Of a DNA stretch of 64,000 nt, positions 9,421-21,113 are shown in pieces; the first letter of the stretch is position 1; each line of letters opens with the position of its first letter. The position numbers and the translations under genes are program-made. This DNA comes from Effrenium voratum. Taxonomy: Eukaryota; Sar; Dinophyceae; Suessiales; Symbiodiniaceae. The notes beneath the pieces were generated by a model, which saw only the letters and a program-made list of their open reading frames with translations, had not been told where the DNA came from and searched no databases. The DNA lies in NCBI GenBank assembly GCA_963377175.1, contig CAUJNA010000491.1, positions 459,572 to 523,571 on the forward strand, in the 5' to 3' direction.

Positions 9421-9546
9421 CCAGGGGTCCACTTTTTGACTACCCCAAGATAGATAAGATAGGCTTAAACCCAGAAGTTCCCCTTTTGGGGGTAATGGCC
9501 CATGGGTTTAAGTCTACCCTGGGGTAGTCAAAAAGTGGAACCCTTT
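9421..9546 (+). mobile_element. Family D element
   Basis: Near-palindrome: CCACTTTTTGACTACCCCA at the left, its complement at the right. The 7-bp repeat GGAGATC flanks both sides. Confidence 0.75.
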
Positions 9547-9564
9547 GGAGATCAGTCTCACGAG

Positions 9565-9715
9565 GTTCCTGATTCTGATGCCAAGGCAGTATTTCGGTGC
9601 GAAATGGGACTTAGCCGAATATTTTGACGAAGATCCTCGCGGCGATGACTTCAAGGTCTACTCCAAACACTTGTCTGTGCTTTATCGCAGCACCTTGGCG
9701 CAAATATCTATGGAC
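9565..9715 (+). CDS. Unidentified exon (KWDLAEYFDEDPRGDDFKVY)
   Basis: Opens after a CACGAG acceptor close to a family D element and remains open until the family C element. The coding look is strong; no known domain. The next exon at 9852 follows across that element. Confidence 0.6.
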
Positions 9716-9832
9716 AATATGGGTATGGGTCAAAATTAAGCCACCAGAAAATCGCAGGTTGTAGTCCACGCTTCCACGTACCAGGGTTCCATTCTGGGTA
9801 CCTATACCTATTTTCGACCCACAGCCATATGG
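9716..9832 (+). mobile_element. Family C introner-like element
   Basis: Flanked by ATAT on both sides; sits between two coding exons. Confidence 0.8.
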
Positions 9833-9851
9833 TCAGCCGATGTGCATCAAG

Positions 9852-9963
9852 GCATGGAACTGGAACTAGGAGGCATGAATGCCAGCCTGACAGTGCCCAA
9901 GGCTATGATGTTGCAGGAGACTTCGACTACAGGCCTGGCACTTGAATCTTACAGGATGTCATA
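9852..9963 (+). CDS. Unidentified exon (continuation)
   Basis: From CATCAAG it reads MELELGGMNASLTVPKAMML and remains open to TAA near 9964. Likely follows the exon at 9565. Confidence 0.5.
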
Positions 9964-10217
9964 ATGTTCAAGGATACACTGGTGCAAACCCAGCTCGCAC
10001 ACCATCTAGAATATGAACCAACGTGACAAGCCTGTTTGAGACGACATGAGTGAAAGGCTTGTACTGGTTTGGGTTGGTGTGATGGTACAGACAGTGAACA
10101 CACACACGCATATGTGTTGCATATAAACAAAGCGAGCATCGCAAGCAACAGAGGCACCCACGCAGTCCATCCTTTTGAACACTTGCGACATATTTTGTTT
10201 TTGTTTGGTTCTGACAG

Positions 10218-10340
10218 GTACTTCGGCTTTGACAAAGCCGAGAGCTATGACCTGGACCAGCGCTGCCGACTGCTGTGCGAGGGAACGGAGCGAGCTTTGC
10301 ATGAAGCTGGCCATTTGCCGAGTCTTGGCACCTGGGGGCC
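10218..10340 (+). CDS. Unidentified exon (RYFGFDKAESYDLDQRCRLL)
   Basis: From a TCTGACAG acceptor, open and charged (CEGTERALHEAGHLPSLG). No family assigned. Confidence 0.55.
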
Positions 10341-10520
10341 CTATTTTGGCGTCTCAAGGACGATTTTGTCCGGATGCGTCCAGCTTGCATCTCCGTTGCC
10401 AAGCCAAGGAAGTCCAGGGTCGCTCGATCCTGGGGCCTCTTTTCTGGCCTCTCTGGCCACAAGCTGAGCGTTTTTGGATGCTGAAGCTGCTCAGAGCGTG
10501 TCATACAGAATGAGAATCCT

Positions 10521-10608
10521 GGATGTGGGTATGGGTCAAAACAGAACCACCAGGGGACCGCAGGTTTTCGTCCATGGGCTTACCCTATGTTTGACCCACA
10601 GCCGTGTA
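10521..10608 (+). mobile_element. Family C element, internally shortened
   Basis: Has the C termini but lacks part of the core (about 85 bp). Confidence 0.65.
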
Positions 10609-10638
10609 TCGAGGTGTGCGTGAGCTCCTGCCCGTGAG

Positions 10639-10749
10639 ATCGATGCTGAAATCAAGCCCTGCAGCTATTCTTGGTCAGGCGGGCACGCGTCCGTCAAAAT
10701 ATTCTTGGGGTTGTTGAGCAAACCGGATGTGTTTGGTGTGCCCAACGAA
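10639..10749 (+). CDS. Unidentified exon ending at a GC donor
   Basis: Reads IDAEIKPCSYSWSGGHASVK and KIFLGLLSKPDVFGVPNEA, then GC-TGATGG into a truncated family B copy. Confidence 0.55.
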
Positions 10750-10753
10750 GCTG

Positions 10754-10825
10754 ATGGCCATGGGTTGCAGAACCTATGGCGATCCCATTTTGGGGTGGAT
10801 GACACATCCATTTAAGCCACCGATT
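10754..10825 (+). mobile_element. Family B element, right end missing
   Basis: Left half (GGCCATGGGTTGCA, TTTTGGGGTGGATG) is intact; the right terminus is gone. Confidence 0.55.
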
Positions 10826-10830
10826 TTGAG

Positions 10831-10962
10831 GCTCACCACGGGTTTTGCCGAAGCAGAGGTATCAGAAGCCTTCGACTTCACAGGGCCAGTGATGGCGCTG
10901 GACACAGGCGCTCTCGGTGGCCTGCGCCAATCCTCGTGGCCGGTTTCCGGAATTGGAGAATG
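10831..10962 (+). CDS. Unidentified exon
   Basis: From TTTTGAG it reads TGFAEAEVSEAFDFTGPVMA and DTGALGGLRQSSWPVSG up to a family A element. Likely the same gene as 10639-10749. Confidence 0.5.
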
Positions 10963-11090
10963 GATGTGGTGGTCAAAACCGGTGTGGTTGATCCCATTTT
11001 GGTTGGGAGGTGAATTCACCACCCATTTTAGTCGGGATGTTAGTGGGGATTGGGATGTTCACTGGGGGTACCATTTGGGGCATGGTTGTG
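10963..11090 (+). mobile_element. Family A element
   Basis: Core GGGATTGGGATGTTCACTGG is intact, termini degenerate. Confidence 0.65.
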
Positions 11091-11373
11091 CACTTCTCGA
11101 CGGCTAGGGCTGAGCGGTTCGGGACCCCCGCGCAAACTGACACATGACACCCGAGCTCCAACACAATTTCTTCGTGCTGAGCCCAATACCCAGTGCCCAA
11201 CCCCCAGGCACGTATCAACAGCCTGAGGCAAACAATTGAAGGACCGGACATCCCACATGCTAAGCTTTTTTCAGGAGAGGTCTTTGCTTGATGTGACCCC
11301 AAAGTGGATAATATGTACTTTTCCTGAGTTCGAAATGAGGGTTCGCATTGTTCCTCTATAGTCTCATAGTTGG

Positions 11374-11552
11374 TGAGTGCAAGTTGAGTGAGTAAGAGCA
11401 AGTATGTATAAGTTAGTGCGCGTAAGTTGAGTGAGTGAGAGTAAGTATGTGCAAGTTAGTGAGTGTAAGTCGAGTGAGCGAGAATAAGTATCGGCAAGTT
11501 GAGTGATGAGAGAGTTTGAAAGTCAGTGAGTGGCAAGTTGAGTGAGTCAAAG
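11374..11552 (+). repeat. Degenerate tandem repeat (about 50-bp unit)
   Basis: Repeats of GTAAGTTGAGTGAGTGAGAG-like units with point differences; no coding sense. Confidence 0.6.
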
Positions 11553-11626
11553 GTACTACGCCTGCCACGCAAAACAACCTCAGGATGCACAAAGGTACTG
11601 CGCCCGGGGTCCTTGCAGACCAGTCT

Positions 11627-11749
11627 AACTGGCTGTGGGTCAAAAATAGGTTCCCAAGATGGCTTACCCTGGTACGTGGAAACATGGACTAAAACCTTTC
11701 CGGTTTTCTGGTGGTTTCAGTGTGACCATGTTTGACCCATACCCATTGA
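11627..11749 (-). mobile_element. Family C element
   Basis: Reverse copy with GGCTGTGGGTC and GACCCATACCC ends. Confidence 0.7.
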
Positions 11750-11821
11750 TTGCACATACACAACGCCCAAGTGGGATCCCAAAACGGTCTCATAGCTCGT
11801 GCAGAGTCCAAGTGACTCTCA

Positions 11822-11992
11822 GGGGACTCCTCGGGCTTGGTGGCCTCCCAGACTGCTGTGGAGCAGCTGCGCCGCAGCTGTGACGTGGCCCTAGTGCCGC
11901 CTGGCGGATTCGCTCGCGTGGGAAATGGATCCTTTCGTCTTAAGCTGCCGAATCCCGTCACCCGAATGATGAATAAGTCCGAAATGGATCTT
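11822..11992 (+). CDS. Unidentified exon (TAVEQLRRSCDVALVPPGGF)
   Basis: From ACTCTCAG, open to TAG at 11990-11992 (continues VGNGSFRLKLPNP). No family recognised. An AATCCCNTCACCC string recurs 70 bases downstream. Confidence 0.5.
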
Positions 11993-12149
11993 TAGCAGTC
12001 TCAGGCTTCGATGTTTTTGGTGAATCCCTTCACCCTAGTGATGAATACTGACCCTGTGATGTTCCTCTGGGAGAAGTGCTTATGAATTGTGAACGTTCTG
12101 CGCTGCCCGCCTCGGCCAGTATCCTCTTGGTTGGCCTTGAAGAGTGAGT

Positions 12150-12431
12150 TAACCAGAGGTTGCAAAGTGGGCAGTTCTAATTCAGTTTTCGGACCCCCCT
12201 GGATTTTGGACAAAAAATAAACGTTCTGTTGGAGGAACCTTTCTTGGTAGGAGAAGCGATGAAACTAGAAGAACTATGCAAGCTCGAGAAAATGCTGCCG
12301 GGCAGATCCGGGCAGTCTGGCGGCCGCGCAAAGTGGGTGCCAAGATCTTAAAACTCAAGCGGAGGGTGGCGCTAGCCTTGTGGCACGGGGCTGCTGAAGC
12401 CAAGAACTGCATGGGAAGGGCATGGGGCTAG
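12150..12431 (+). CDS. Unidentified 280-base open stretch, basic
   Basis: Open to TAG at 12429; very basic in its second half (WRPRKVGAKILKLKRRVALA). Could be part of an old retroelement or an exon; no diagnostic motif. The 12432-13300 stretch after it holds nothing I can support. Confidence 0.35.
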
Positions 12432-13321
12432 TGCCCGAAGCAGTTGTCTGGGCGGGGCAAGGTTGTGGGCGGGGCCGTGCCGTAGTCCAACGCCGCAGAG
12501 GGCGCAAGGGGTTAGCGGGCCGAGGCGAATAGGGTCAAGAGGGCCTCATTTCTCCAACCAATGGGGGTCCTTTCCTTTCGCAGGCTCACAAAACAGTCGG
12601 GAGTTTTTGTATTGTTTTTTTCCAGGAATGAAAGCCCAAAGCCCGCATCTTCGCGGCGAATTGCTTTCGTGTCGCGTAGGCATGTGGCTGAGAAGGTATG
12701 CTGCGTGGTAGGCGTGCGTAGGCGTCGGCAGTCGCGTAGGTGACAGCTTGACTGGTTGAGTTGTTATGTGACCCGTGTGTTTACGATAGGCGCCTGGTCA
12801 ACTTGCTCTCGCTTAGGCATTTTTGCGGAAGTGGTCGCGTTTGCCACAGGCGTGGACTGCCCCACACGACCGCTGCCCATTTGTTTGCTCTGTCAACCAA
12901 AATGGAGAGCAGCAAATGAAACCAAATGGCAATGTCAAATATTCAACATGAATGCACACTTGAAATCGAATTGTTTGGCTGTGCCCCCAAATGCGACGAC
13001 AGTTGGGAAACTTGTTGTTTAAGAATGAGTGTTGCTTGCCTAATTGTAATCTATTGTTGGCAGATGGCGGGTCTGGAAGAAGCCATGTATATCAATAGGT
13101 TGCATGTAGCAATAGGGGGAAGGGATCTCAAAAAGGATTGTTGCATTCCTGCAACTGGCACCTTGTGCCCTGACATGCCATTGATCTCGCCTTGGAGCCA
13201 AGTCATGTGCAAGCGATTGCTATAGCCAGATGTGCGCACTAAGGAGCTCCGCCAGCTGGATCTCCAGTCCACTAGAGCTGGCGCTGCACTGCGCCACAGG
13301 ACCCGATTTGCCAATCCTTGA

Positions 13322-13440
13322 AAGGTCTGCGTCAGAAAGACGTGGGGCGGATGTGGTCAGATTGCTTGATCAGGAAGCGTGTCTCGAACTGGCCGCACCC
13401 GGACCTTCGACCAAAGCGCTGATGGCTTCACCCAGGGGGA
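13322..13440 (+). CDS. Unidentified exon-like segment
   Basis: Reads RRGADVVRLLDQEACLELAA in a frame open from 13230 to 13493. Boundaries uncertain. Confidence 0.4.
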
Positions 13441-13532
13441 AGGCACAAAGGGCACCATGCTGTCTCAGTCAACGTGGTGTCGTGAGATGTTAGGCATTGT
13501 CAGGCACTGTTCGGCATTGCTGGGCTGCGACG

Positions 13533-13663
13533 CAGATGGCCATGGGTCAAAATCCCGCACCCCCAGTGAACATCCCGATCCCCACTAAAATAGGTTCTAA
13601 AATGGGTGGTGAATTCACCTACCCCAAAATGGGATCCAAAACGGTTTTGACCCACAGCCAGAT
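13533..13663 (-). mobile_element. Family A element
   Basis: Reverse copy with AGAT on both sides of GGCC...CAGCC. Confidence 0.8.
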
Positions 13664-13687
13664 TGCTTCTTTCGCTTGCTCGCTGAG

Positions 13688-13776
13688 ATCCTTGGCTGCC
13701 AGGGGTGGTGGTTGCCATGCTGCAAGCCTCTGGCGCCAGAGATGGCCGGGGCCACGTGGCACCTTGGCGACGAAAA
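13688..13776 (+). CDS. Unidentified exon-like segment
   Basis: From CGCTGAG, immediately right of the family A copy, it reads WWLPCCKPLAPEMAGATWHL. Unidentified. 13780-14690 holds no clear gene. Confidence 0.35.
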
Positions 13777-14691
13777 AAAACACCTAACGGAACCCGAGGG
13801 ACGCGTTTTTCCGCAAAATGGGCACCTGGTTCCGTGCTCTGTTAAGCCGAAAAGGGTAATTACCCTCAGGGAAAGGCGCATCTAGTTGGCTTCGAAACCT
13901 TGATACACAAGCAGCTGGAATGCAGCGGTCAGCTGAGGTGGGGACCGCAATGAACTCCCAAGGCTGGTCATGTGAGACATGTCGAGATACTGCAAGGACA
14001 AAATAACCGGGTTGTCTTGGGGCAATAGCTTATGGGCCGTGTTTCGCGTCCACCAATTTCAGAAGAAAAAAAGCAACAGTGGCAGTGCAGGATCAAAGCA
14101 TGCATTCTTCGGCGTATTCATGTTTGCTGGATTGCCCCCAGAAGGCTTTGTGGTAGCTCAAAGCCAACAGGGTGTTTCAGGAGTTTGTCAAAAAGCACTG
14201 CAACTACAGCATATTATGATGCAGTACTGCACGAGGGTACTCGTACTGTGTAGCCGTGCGCGTGAGTTTGATTGAAGTAATCACCAGCAGATCCAATAGA
14301 TCATCCACAAAGTCAGCGGCAAAAGGAAGCGAACTATGGACTGCGACATACTTTCTATACTGAACTTGAGTTGTTGCAGGCCGGGGAGCGAGTCTATCAG
14401 CGCCCTCGAGTGCTGCCATGCAGGAGGTGCTGGTCAAGGCGGGGTGCTGGCGGCTCTTTTTTGCAGGTGTTGTAATTGGTGTGGCGGCGGACGCGACAGT
14501 TTCAGATGTGATTTGTTTGGCAGGCAGAACGTGATGCCCGCGTTCCCTTTGTTGTTGTAGACGCTGTAGAGACTAGCTCCGTGGGATCTTCGCATCTTGG
14601 CTGCACGTGGCAGACTTGGTGTAAGGCTTAGCGAAGGTATGGCCCGCTTTTCCGCTCCAATAGCATCCGCTTGACTTTCCAGCAGTGAGTG

Positions 14692-14846
14692 AAACCGGAC
14701 TCATGTGACTCAGACCGAGCCCTTGCCCAAGGAAAAAGACCCGCATACATTGGAATAGACCCTCTAGCCCCACTCCCAAGCATTTCTGATGTCACCCAAA
14801 AGGGACCATTTCTAGTGAGACTGAATTCCCGTGTGGGGCTTGGGGC
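14692..14846 (+). CDS. Unidentified exon
   Basis: Reads YIGIDPLAPLPSISDVTQKG and PFLVRLNSRVGLG right up to a family C element. Confidence 0.45.
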
Positions 14847-14942
14847 AATTTGGGTATGGGTCAAAATCAATCCACTAGGGGGCCGCAGGGTTTGGCCCAT
14901 GTTTCCACTAGGAGTCCATTTATTTTTGACCCACTGCCATTC
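14847..14942 (+). mobile_element. Family C element
   Basis: ATTT at the left and ATTC at the right flank; lies between two coding stretches. Confidence 0.75.
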
Positions 14943-14952
14943 GGATTTGGAG

Positions 14953-15102
14953 GCCTCCAGCGAGAGAGCCCTCCCATGGGTCCACGTTGGCTCAGGCGCA
15001 CGGACGCCGTGGAGCTGGCGGTCTTGGGAGCGGCACTAAGGCACAAGGACCCCCAGCCGGTGATGGTGGGCTGCAGCAAGGCGGGCGCTTGGAAGCGGGC
15101 AC
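14953..15102 (+). CDS. Unidentified exon
   Basis: Reads LRRTDAVELAVLGAALRHKD and PQPVMVGCSK, with a possible GC donor after AGCAAG. Confidence 0.45.
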
Positions 15103-15188
15103 GGGGTCGGAATACGCTTTGTGTTCAACACGCATCTTCTATAATAATATATATATACACACTTTTGTGGATGATTTGTATCTTAAAA

Positions 15189-15368
15189 CTAGTGGGATAT
15201 TCTGGATGCAAATCGATGCTTTTGGATGCTTTCGGGTATCCCAATACCCAGCTCAATCCTTTCCCTGGCAGCTGAGTTGTTGTGTTGTGCCTCATTCGAA
15301 TTTGAGGGAATGGGCCCGAGTTCAAGTTTCCGAAGTTCATACGTCTTGCTCACTACGCGTTTTTTTCG
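15189..15368 (-). CDS. Unidentified minus-strand exon, possibly terminal
   Basis: Reads on the minus strand from a TTCAAG acceptor: RKKRVVSKTYELRKLELGPI, then ERIELGIGIPESIQKHRFAS, to TAG at 15191-15189. It joins in phase to the exon at 15558-15691. It runs opposite to the kinesin exons. Function unknown. Confidence 0.55.
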   Translation of the reverse strand, partial: RKKRVVSKTYELRKLELGPIPSNSNEAQHNNSAARERIELGIGIPESIQKHRFASRISH

Positions 15369-15382
15369 CTTGAATCGCTTGA

Positions 15383-15564
15383 GACATGTGGGTGTGGGTC
15401 AAAAATGGGTACCCAAAAGGCCCAAAATGGGTTGCCCTGCAGTGCCCTGGTGGTCTAATTGGGTGTGGGTCAAAATTAATCCACCATGGGACTGCAGGTT
15501 TTAGTCCATGAATCCCCCTACCAGGGTTCCATTTTGGGAATATGTTTGATCCACGGCCATGTGT
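15383..15564. mobile_element. Composite of two family C elements
   Basis: A reverse C fragment (15383-15461) abuts a forward C copy (15461-15564); ATGT flanks the pair as a whole. Together they fill the 189-bp minus-strand intron 15369-15557, whose GC donor lies in the element terminus. Confidence 0.65.
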
Positions 15565-15691
15565 TCCAAGCGGCTGTTCTTGAAGCTTGAGCCATACTGC
15601 AGCTGATGGCGCCAGGCTTCCTTCAGCCACACGGGGCCTAGCAGCGGGCTGGCAAGCCTAGCCAAGGCCATCTTTCTGATGGCGCCCCGGC
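15558..15691 (-). CDS. Unidentified minus-strand exon
   Basis: From a TTGCAG acceptor it reads GAIRKMALARLASPLLGPVW and LKEAWRHQLQYGSSFKNSRL, ending CACATG before GC. A possible earlier exon of the same strand lies at 15720-15910. Confidence 0.55.
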
Positions 15692-16253
15692 CTGCAATTT
15701 GGCAAAATGTGTGGCTGAATCTTGGAGCCGATCCCTCTCTTGCGGGCCACGGTTTTGTGTTTTCAGGAACTTGCAGAGAATGCTTCGCGCAATCGCGCTG
15801 ATATTTGACTGCCGGCGTTGCAGGTTTGCTTGACTCGTTCAAACCCCTTTGATTTGAAGCACGTTGTTGTTGGCAACTGCTTAGTTTGAATGGCTTTGTA
15901 GCTTCCGAATCCATCGCAATCTTTTGTGAGCTTCAAAAAAATATATATGGTTGGATTCTTATGTTAGAAGCCTTCAAAGCTGCAACGCGACCAGCCCACG
16001 GCCGCTAGCATCTGAGGAGAAGAACTGCTTCGGGCCACAGCTCCATCTTTCACGGCTGCTGACGCTGGCAGCAGACCCCAAGAGGCAAGGGACTGCTATT
16101 GGCAAGGAACTGCTTCAAGCAACAGGACCAGCGTGGAGGTTGCAGGGGTAAAAAACAACGAAAGCATCGGTACTTCCAGCAACCAACATGTTCAAAATTG
16201 TCCAGGGCATTTTTGCTGTCATGTTCTTTCCTTGACGCTGCCTGTGCCAGGCT

Positions 16254-16354
16254 TCAGTTTTGCACGGAGGCCACGCAGGGCCTCGGGCACAAGCAGCTTG
16301 CGAGCGTCGCGGCGTTCAGCGCCTCAGGTAGCTCGGTGAAAAAAATGATGAGTG
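16254..16354 (-). CDS. Unidentified minus-strand exon
   Basis: From CCCAAAG it reads LIIFFTELPEALNAATLASC and reaches TGA at 16256-16254, unless it splices earlier at a GCAAGC donor. It joins in phase to the exon above it. Confidence 0.5.
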
Positions 16355-16363
16355 CTTTGGGGT

Positions 16364-16488
16364 AGCTGGCTGTGGGTCAAAACCGTTTTGGTACCATTTT
16401 GGGGTAGGTGCACCACCCATTTTTGTCTATTTTAGTGGGGATTGGGATGTTCACTGGGGCTAGCCGGGCTTTTGACCCATTGCCAGCT
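16364..16488 (+). mobile_element. Family A introner-like element supplying its own donor
   Basis: AGCT on both sides of GGCTG...TGCC. Read on the minus strand, the GC donor is the element's own terminus (16483-16482). The 129-bp intron 16355-16483 contains only about 13 bases outside the element. Confidence 0.8.
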
Positions 16489-16650
16489 GACAAAGCGCTG
16501 AGCGTGTAGCTTGCAAAATTCTCAGTAAATTTAATTCCATAAAACTTGAGTGCACGAAACAGTGCCCACCCAGCAAGCACTAGCGCTCTGTCAAAACCTC
16601 CATGAGGGCCCTTGTCGATCAAACATGCGGTGCATGAAATACAGGTGAAA
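16484..16650 (-). CDS. Unidentified minus-strand exon (FDRALVLAGWALFRALKFYG)
   Basis: Open on the minus strand, upstream part CISCTACLIDKGPHGG. It ends AGCTG before the element-borne GC donor. The 5' end is not resolved. Minus-strand frames at 16900-17340 also look protein-like. Confidence 0.55.
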
Positions 16651-17487
16651 ACAGAAAGATTCCGCAGTGCATTATCTCAGTCTCCAGCATGTCGCAGTTG
16701 CCATGGACATATGAGCATGCCGTGAGTGCTTTGACTATTCTGCCAAAGGAAGCAATTGTCAGCAGCTGATCAGCGTGAATCCGCGGCAGAAGGCTGGTGC
16801 CGCAGGATGGAAATCACAGCATTCATGACTGAAAATTGTGGAAAGAGCACGCGCATGAGAGCTATGCTGTGAGCCGCAGTCAGTTCTGGCTGCCAATGCA
16901 GAGTTTCATTGCAGTTGCACCAGGTTCGCAGCCCAGCATTGTGTGTGAGCGTGGCAGGGAATACCGCAGAAAGCACACCAACTTAGCTGGTGGCCGACAC
17001 AAGTGAAGAAGAAGGACCCTGTCAACAGTGAAGCAATGTTGATTGCATATTGCTCAGTGCAGGCATACCTTTTGCTCAATGCAGAGACTCCCTGGAAGCA
17101 TGCTTGTTTTGCAGCAGTTCTGTAGGATGTCTTGGTTCCCATCACTGGGTACTATCTGGCGTGCAGCCTGTCCGCCTGGCAAGAGGCTATTCCGCTCAAT
17201 CGTGACGAGGAGAGCGCGACGGGCCAAGAGACTTTGAAATAACGAGGCTCATCCTGTGCAAGAGCCATGGCCGGGGCTGTTTCTGGCACTACATGTTTTC
17301 CACAAAGCTGTAAGCAGTGCAGAATGCCTGGCTCCCGCATGTTTCGGCTGCAACTCTACTGGATAGAACCGGACATTTCCTCACATTGGCCTGGAGGACG
17401 AACCTGGCAGCTTCTCTTGTGTACTCCAGCTGCGCGATGATGGCAGGTGCCCCAGGTTGATTCAGTCATTTACAGGATGCGCCACAA

Positions 17488-17945
<458 letters not shown>

Positions 17946-18186
17946 TGTCTGTATGTGTTTGTGTCAATCTGCTTTGATGATGTTGTCCTTGTTGGGGTTG
18001 ACCCTTCAGCATCTAAAAGGTTGTTCTTGCAAACCTCTTTTACTGATGTAGTCTCCTTTCTATATACATGGTTTCTCTCGTCTCAGGCAAGGAGAATTTC
18101 CAGATATGGCTCGATGAAGATCCTGACAAAGCGTGGGTCTTAAGAACTTGAACTGCCAGAAGGAATCGAAGCATTTTGTCTTGTAC

Positions 18187-18304
18187 CCAGGGCTCCACTT
18201 TTTGACTACCCCACGATAGACTTAAACCCAGGGGTGGTTGATGTCCCCCAAAGGGAAGCGCCTGGGTTAAGTCTATCTTGGGGTAGTCAAAAAGTGGAAC
18301 CCTG
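18187..18304 (+). mobile_element. Family D element
   Basis: CAGGGCTCCACTTTTTGAC and its complement at the ends; TTGTACC flanks left and, after one extra base, right. Confidence 0.75.
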
Positions 18305-18494
18305 ATTGTACCTATGAGAATCTCCGAAGCTCACCCTTTCCGCAGCCAGGTGCTACACCCACCTCGTGACAATGATATCTCGGAGTCATTGGTGTTGGGG
18401 CCAGCAGCCAACGTTGACAGGTCGGCCTGAGACGCTTACACCATGCCAATCAGTCTCTTGTAGGCTAAGTCGTGAGTTGAGAAACCTGCGTTGG

Positions 18495-18615
18495 ATCTGG
18501 CCGCGGGTCAAAACCAATGGTACCATTTTGGGGTAGGTGCACCACCCGTTTTAGACTCCTTTAGTGGCCATTGGGATGTTCACTGGGGGTACGGGGTTTT
18601 GACCCATGGCCATCT
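18495..18615 (+). mobile_element. Family A element
   Basis: ATCT on both sides of GGCC...GGCC; full-length core. Confidence 0.85.
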
Positions 18616-18619
18616 GCTT

Positions 18620-20740
18620 CACGGCGTTTTTCGGTTTCGCCAAAAAGCAGGTCTCGGAGTTGGAGGGTGGCTGGCACTGCGGGCGAGCACTACAAGATCA
18701 GGCACTGTGCTTGCGTGGACAAATTGATTTTTAATCATCAGTCTGCCGTGATGGTATTGCTATGAATTGCAGTGATGGCCTTTGAAGAACGCTCTGACCA
18801 TTTTGTTGTTCATAGATTTCATAGTCAATCTGCAGTGGTCTGTTGCGTATTGCAGAGATGGCCTGAGAAGGGTTTCCTCTTTCCGCCGCACGTAGGGCTT
18901 ATGTGCAACATCCCCCGGTTTCGGTTGACCCGGTTGACGCTGGGCTCGATCCATCGATCCATCGAGCCGGTCACAGTCAGATGGCCTGGCAGGTTGCAGG
19001 TGAATGGCCGGTATCGGCGTGTGGGCTGGGAGAAGGCCGAGCGGATTTCTCATTTAGCGCTCCGCAGCCGATGTCTGTGCAAGACACGAGCTGTGATTTT
19101 GTTGACCTGTGTTTGACGTTTTGATTGTTGATGCTTTTGATTTTGATTTGATTTTTCTCAAGCTGTCGCGAGGTGGATGGCGTTGTGGGAAAGTCCAGCC
19201 GCGTCAGCTACAGCAGCTTCTACAATGGGCACGGCGGGGTCAGCTTTCGGTTTTGTAATATGTCTCATTCGAGCTTAGGAGATGTGTGTGTTTGCATTCT
19301 TGGTCACGGTTGCTTGTGTCCGAGTCGCGATAGGCGTGGATGCAAAGTGACAGTGATCTGGTCAAGGTCAAATGATGAAAACACTTCATCTTCCCTGGCC
19401 AAGGCATCATAGGCGACCACAGCTTCTGGCTTTTCCAAGCCATGCGCAGCAACTCTGGCGTTTTCGACTGCGAGGTCAAGCTTCTCAAGGAGCGGGACAG
19501 TACTAGCAGAGGTTCAAGGGCTAGTTGGTTGCTATTCTGCCTGCTTGTGAAGTTTCATCCACTTGCAGCCTTTCGCCTACATTGATGCTTCAATACAGTG
19601 GCGCTTCAATGTGAAGCAGAGAGCCTTGTACAGCGAGTCGGGCTGCAGAACAAGCCATGTCGAATTGTCAATGGCTTAGTGCATTCCAAAGCAGGGTGAC
19701 TTGGCTTGCACTCAACGTGCCTTGGCCACCGGGGGAGTTGCTCCGTTGTTTGCAAGGAGACCAGCAATTTCCAGATCTACCGAGACGCAGACTTTCAGCA
19801 TGGCTTCTATCCAGCTGCAGCCCAAGTCTCAAAGCCCAAGTCTCGGTTTCACCCAAAAGCCGTGCTGTGGATCGGTGGCCTTGCAGGCAGCGGGCGCCAA
19901 GCCTACGCTTCGTCCCTTGGCGTTTTAGCTTGCCTTCTGGGGCCATGGTTCCTTTTTTCCTTTTGGCGGTGCAGCTTATTTGGCTCGACACGCAGGCCGT
20001 CGGGTTAGAATGCTCTGAGAAACAGCAGGTGTCACGTTGCGTCTAAGATCATTGGATCTAGATACGTAGGCGGACGTAATTTGTTGGTCATACAACCTCA
20101 AAAAGGTGCTCCGCGCATTTCGCTTGCATATTCCAATGCGATATTGTTGGTCATGGAACCTTGCAATACGCGCCCGACACTTCCTTGATTTCAGCATGCT
20201 GCGCGAGTTATTGTGGACCCTCGGATTTTCAACTTGAACCAGACAGCTTTTGCTCCAGATGGCAAGCTTTGAACGCCAGTCATCTAGTGAGACCTTGGCT
20301 ACTGTACTGTGTCCCAGTTTGTGCAATGCAAATACAAAGTCTGTGCCTGACAAACCTTGAGATCAACATGACTCCAACAAACATGATAATGCCGAAGACG
20401 CTTTTGAGCAACCGCAACGCACCCGTAGAGAAGCGAGGAAACGGACATTTGCCTATCCACATCCCAAGAAGCCCCATTTGCTTTGGCTGAGCCGGAAGAA
20501 AGTGCAGACTCTTTGAACCAGCCTCGATGCCGTGGTTGTTAGCAAAAGCAAGAAACGCTGGGAAAGTGAAGTCCGCAGAAAGCCTTCGGCTTTAACAATT
20601 CAAAGGTCGGCCATTCATTCAAGACCCAAGATCCCCCCTACCCTTTGCCGCTTTGCCCAGATTTGGGAGACGCAGAGCCCCAGATGCTCTTCAACCGTGA
20701 GGCCTGATTCCCGCTGTTTGCAGAGATAGGAGGGCCGTTG
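18620..20740. other. No supportable gene
   Basis: Short open stretches on both strands (for example a hydrophobic minus-strand run at 20280-20480) but no motif, no element-flanked exon and no clear splice pattern. Confidence 0.4.
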
Positions 20741-20930
20741 ACTTGGAAAATACGGCGAAGCGCGGCTCGGTTGTGCCCATTCGAGGACATTCTGGGCCCA
20801 GATGAGCAGGGCCATGGCCACAACTTCCAAATCAGTGGCAAAGTGGGTGATGTGTTCCGTCCCTTGGCATTTCAATTGGCACCACTTCGCTGGTCCTTGA
20901 ATTGCCTTAACTTTCTGGAGCATTTTCTTC
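20741..20930 (+). CDS. Unidentified exon-like segment
   Basis: Plus frame reads CPFEDILGPDEQGHGHNFQI and SGKVGDVFRPLAFQLAPLRW. The minus strand is also open here, so strand is not certain. Confidence 0.35.
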
Positions 20931-20933
20931 CAG

Positions 20934-21049
20934 CTCAGGAGTTGTCTTCCAGCCGCTGCTCGGCTTTTTCTGTCGAGAGGCTTCAGCGTTTCAGCTCGTT
21001 GGTCGCGCCTGAGGAGTCACTCCGAGTGCTTGAGCTGGCAGCGTATTGA
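20934..21049 (+). CDS. Possible terminal exon
   Basis: Strong TTTTCTTCCAG acceptor, then SVERLQRFSSLVAPEESLRV and LELAAY before TGA at 21047-21049. Confidence 0.5.
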
Positions 21050-21113
21050 CTGGCAGCCGGTGGACTTCCAGGCGTGACGTGCCGGACGAGCCGTGAGACG
21101 ACTGGCCACATCT

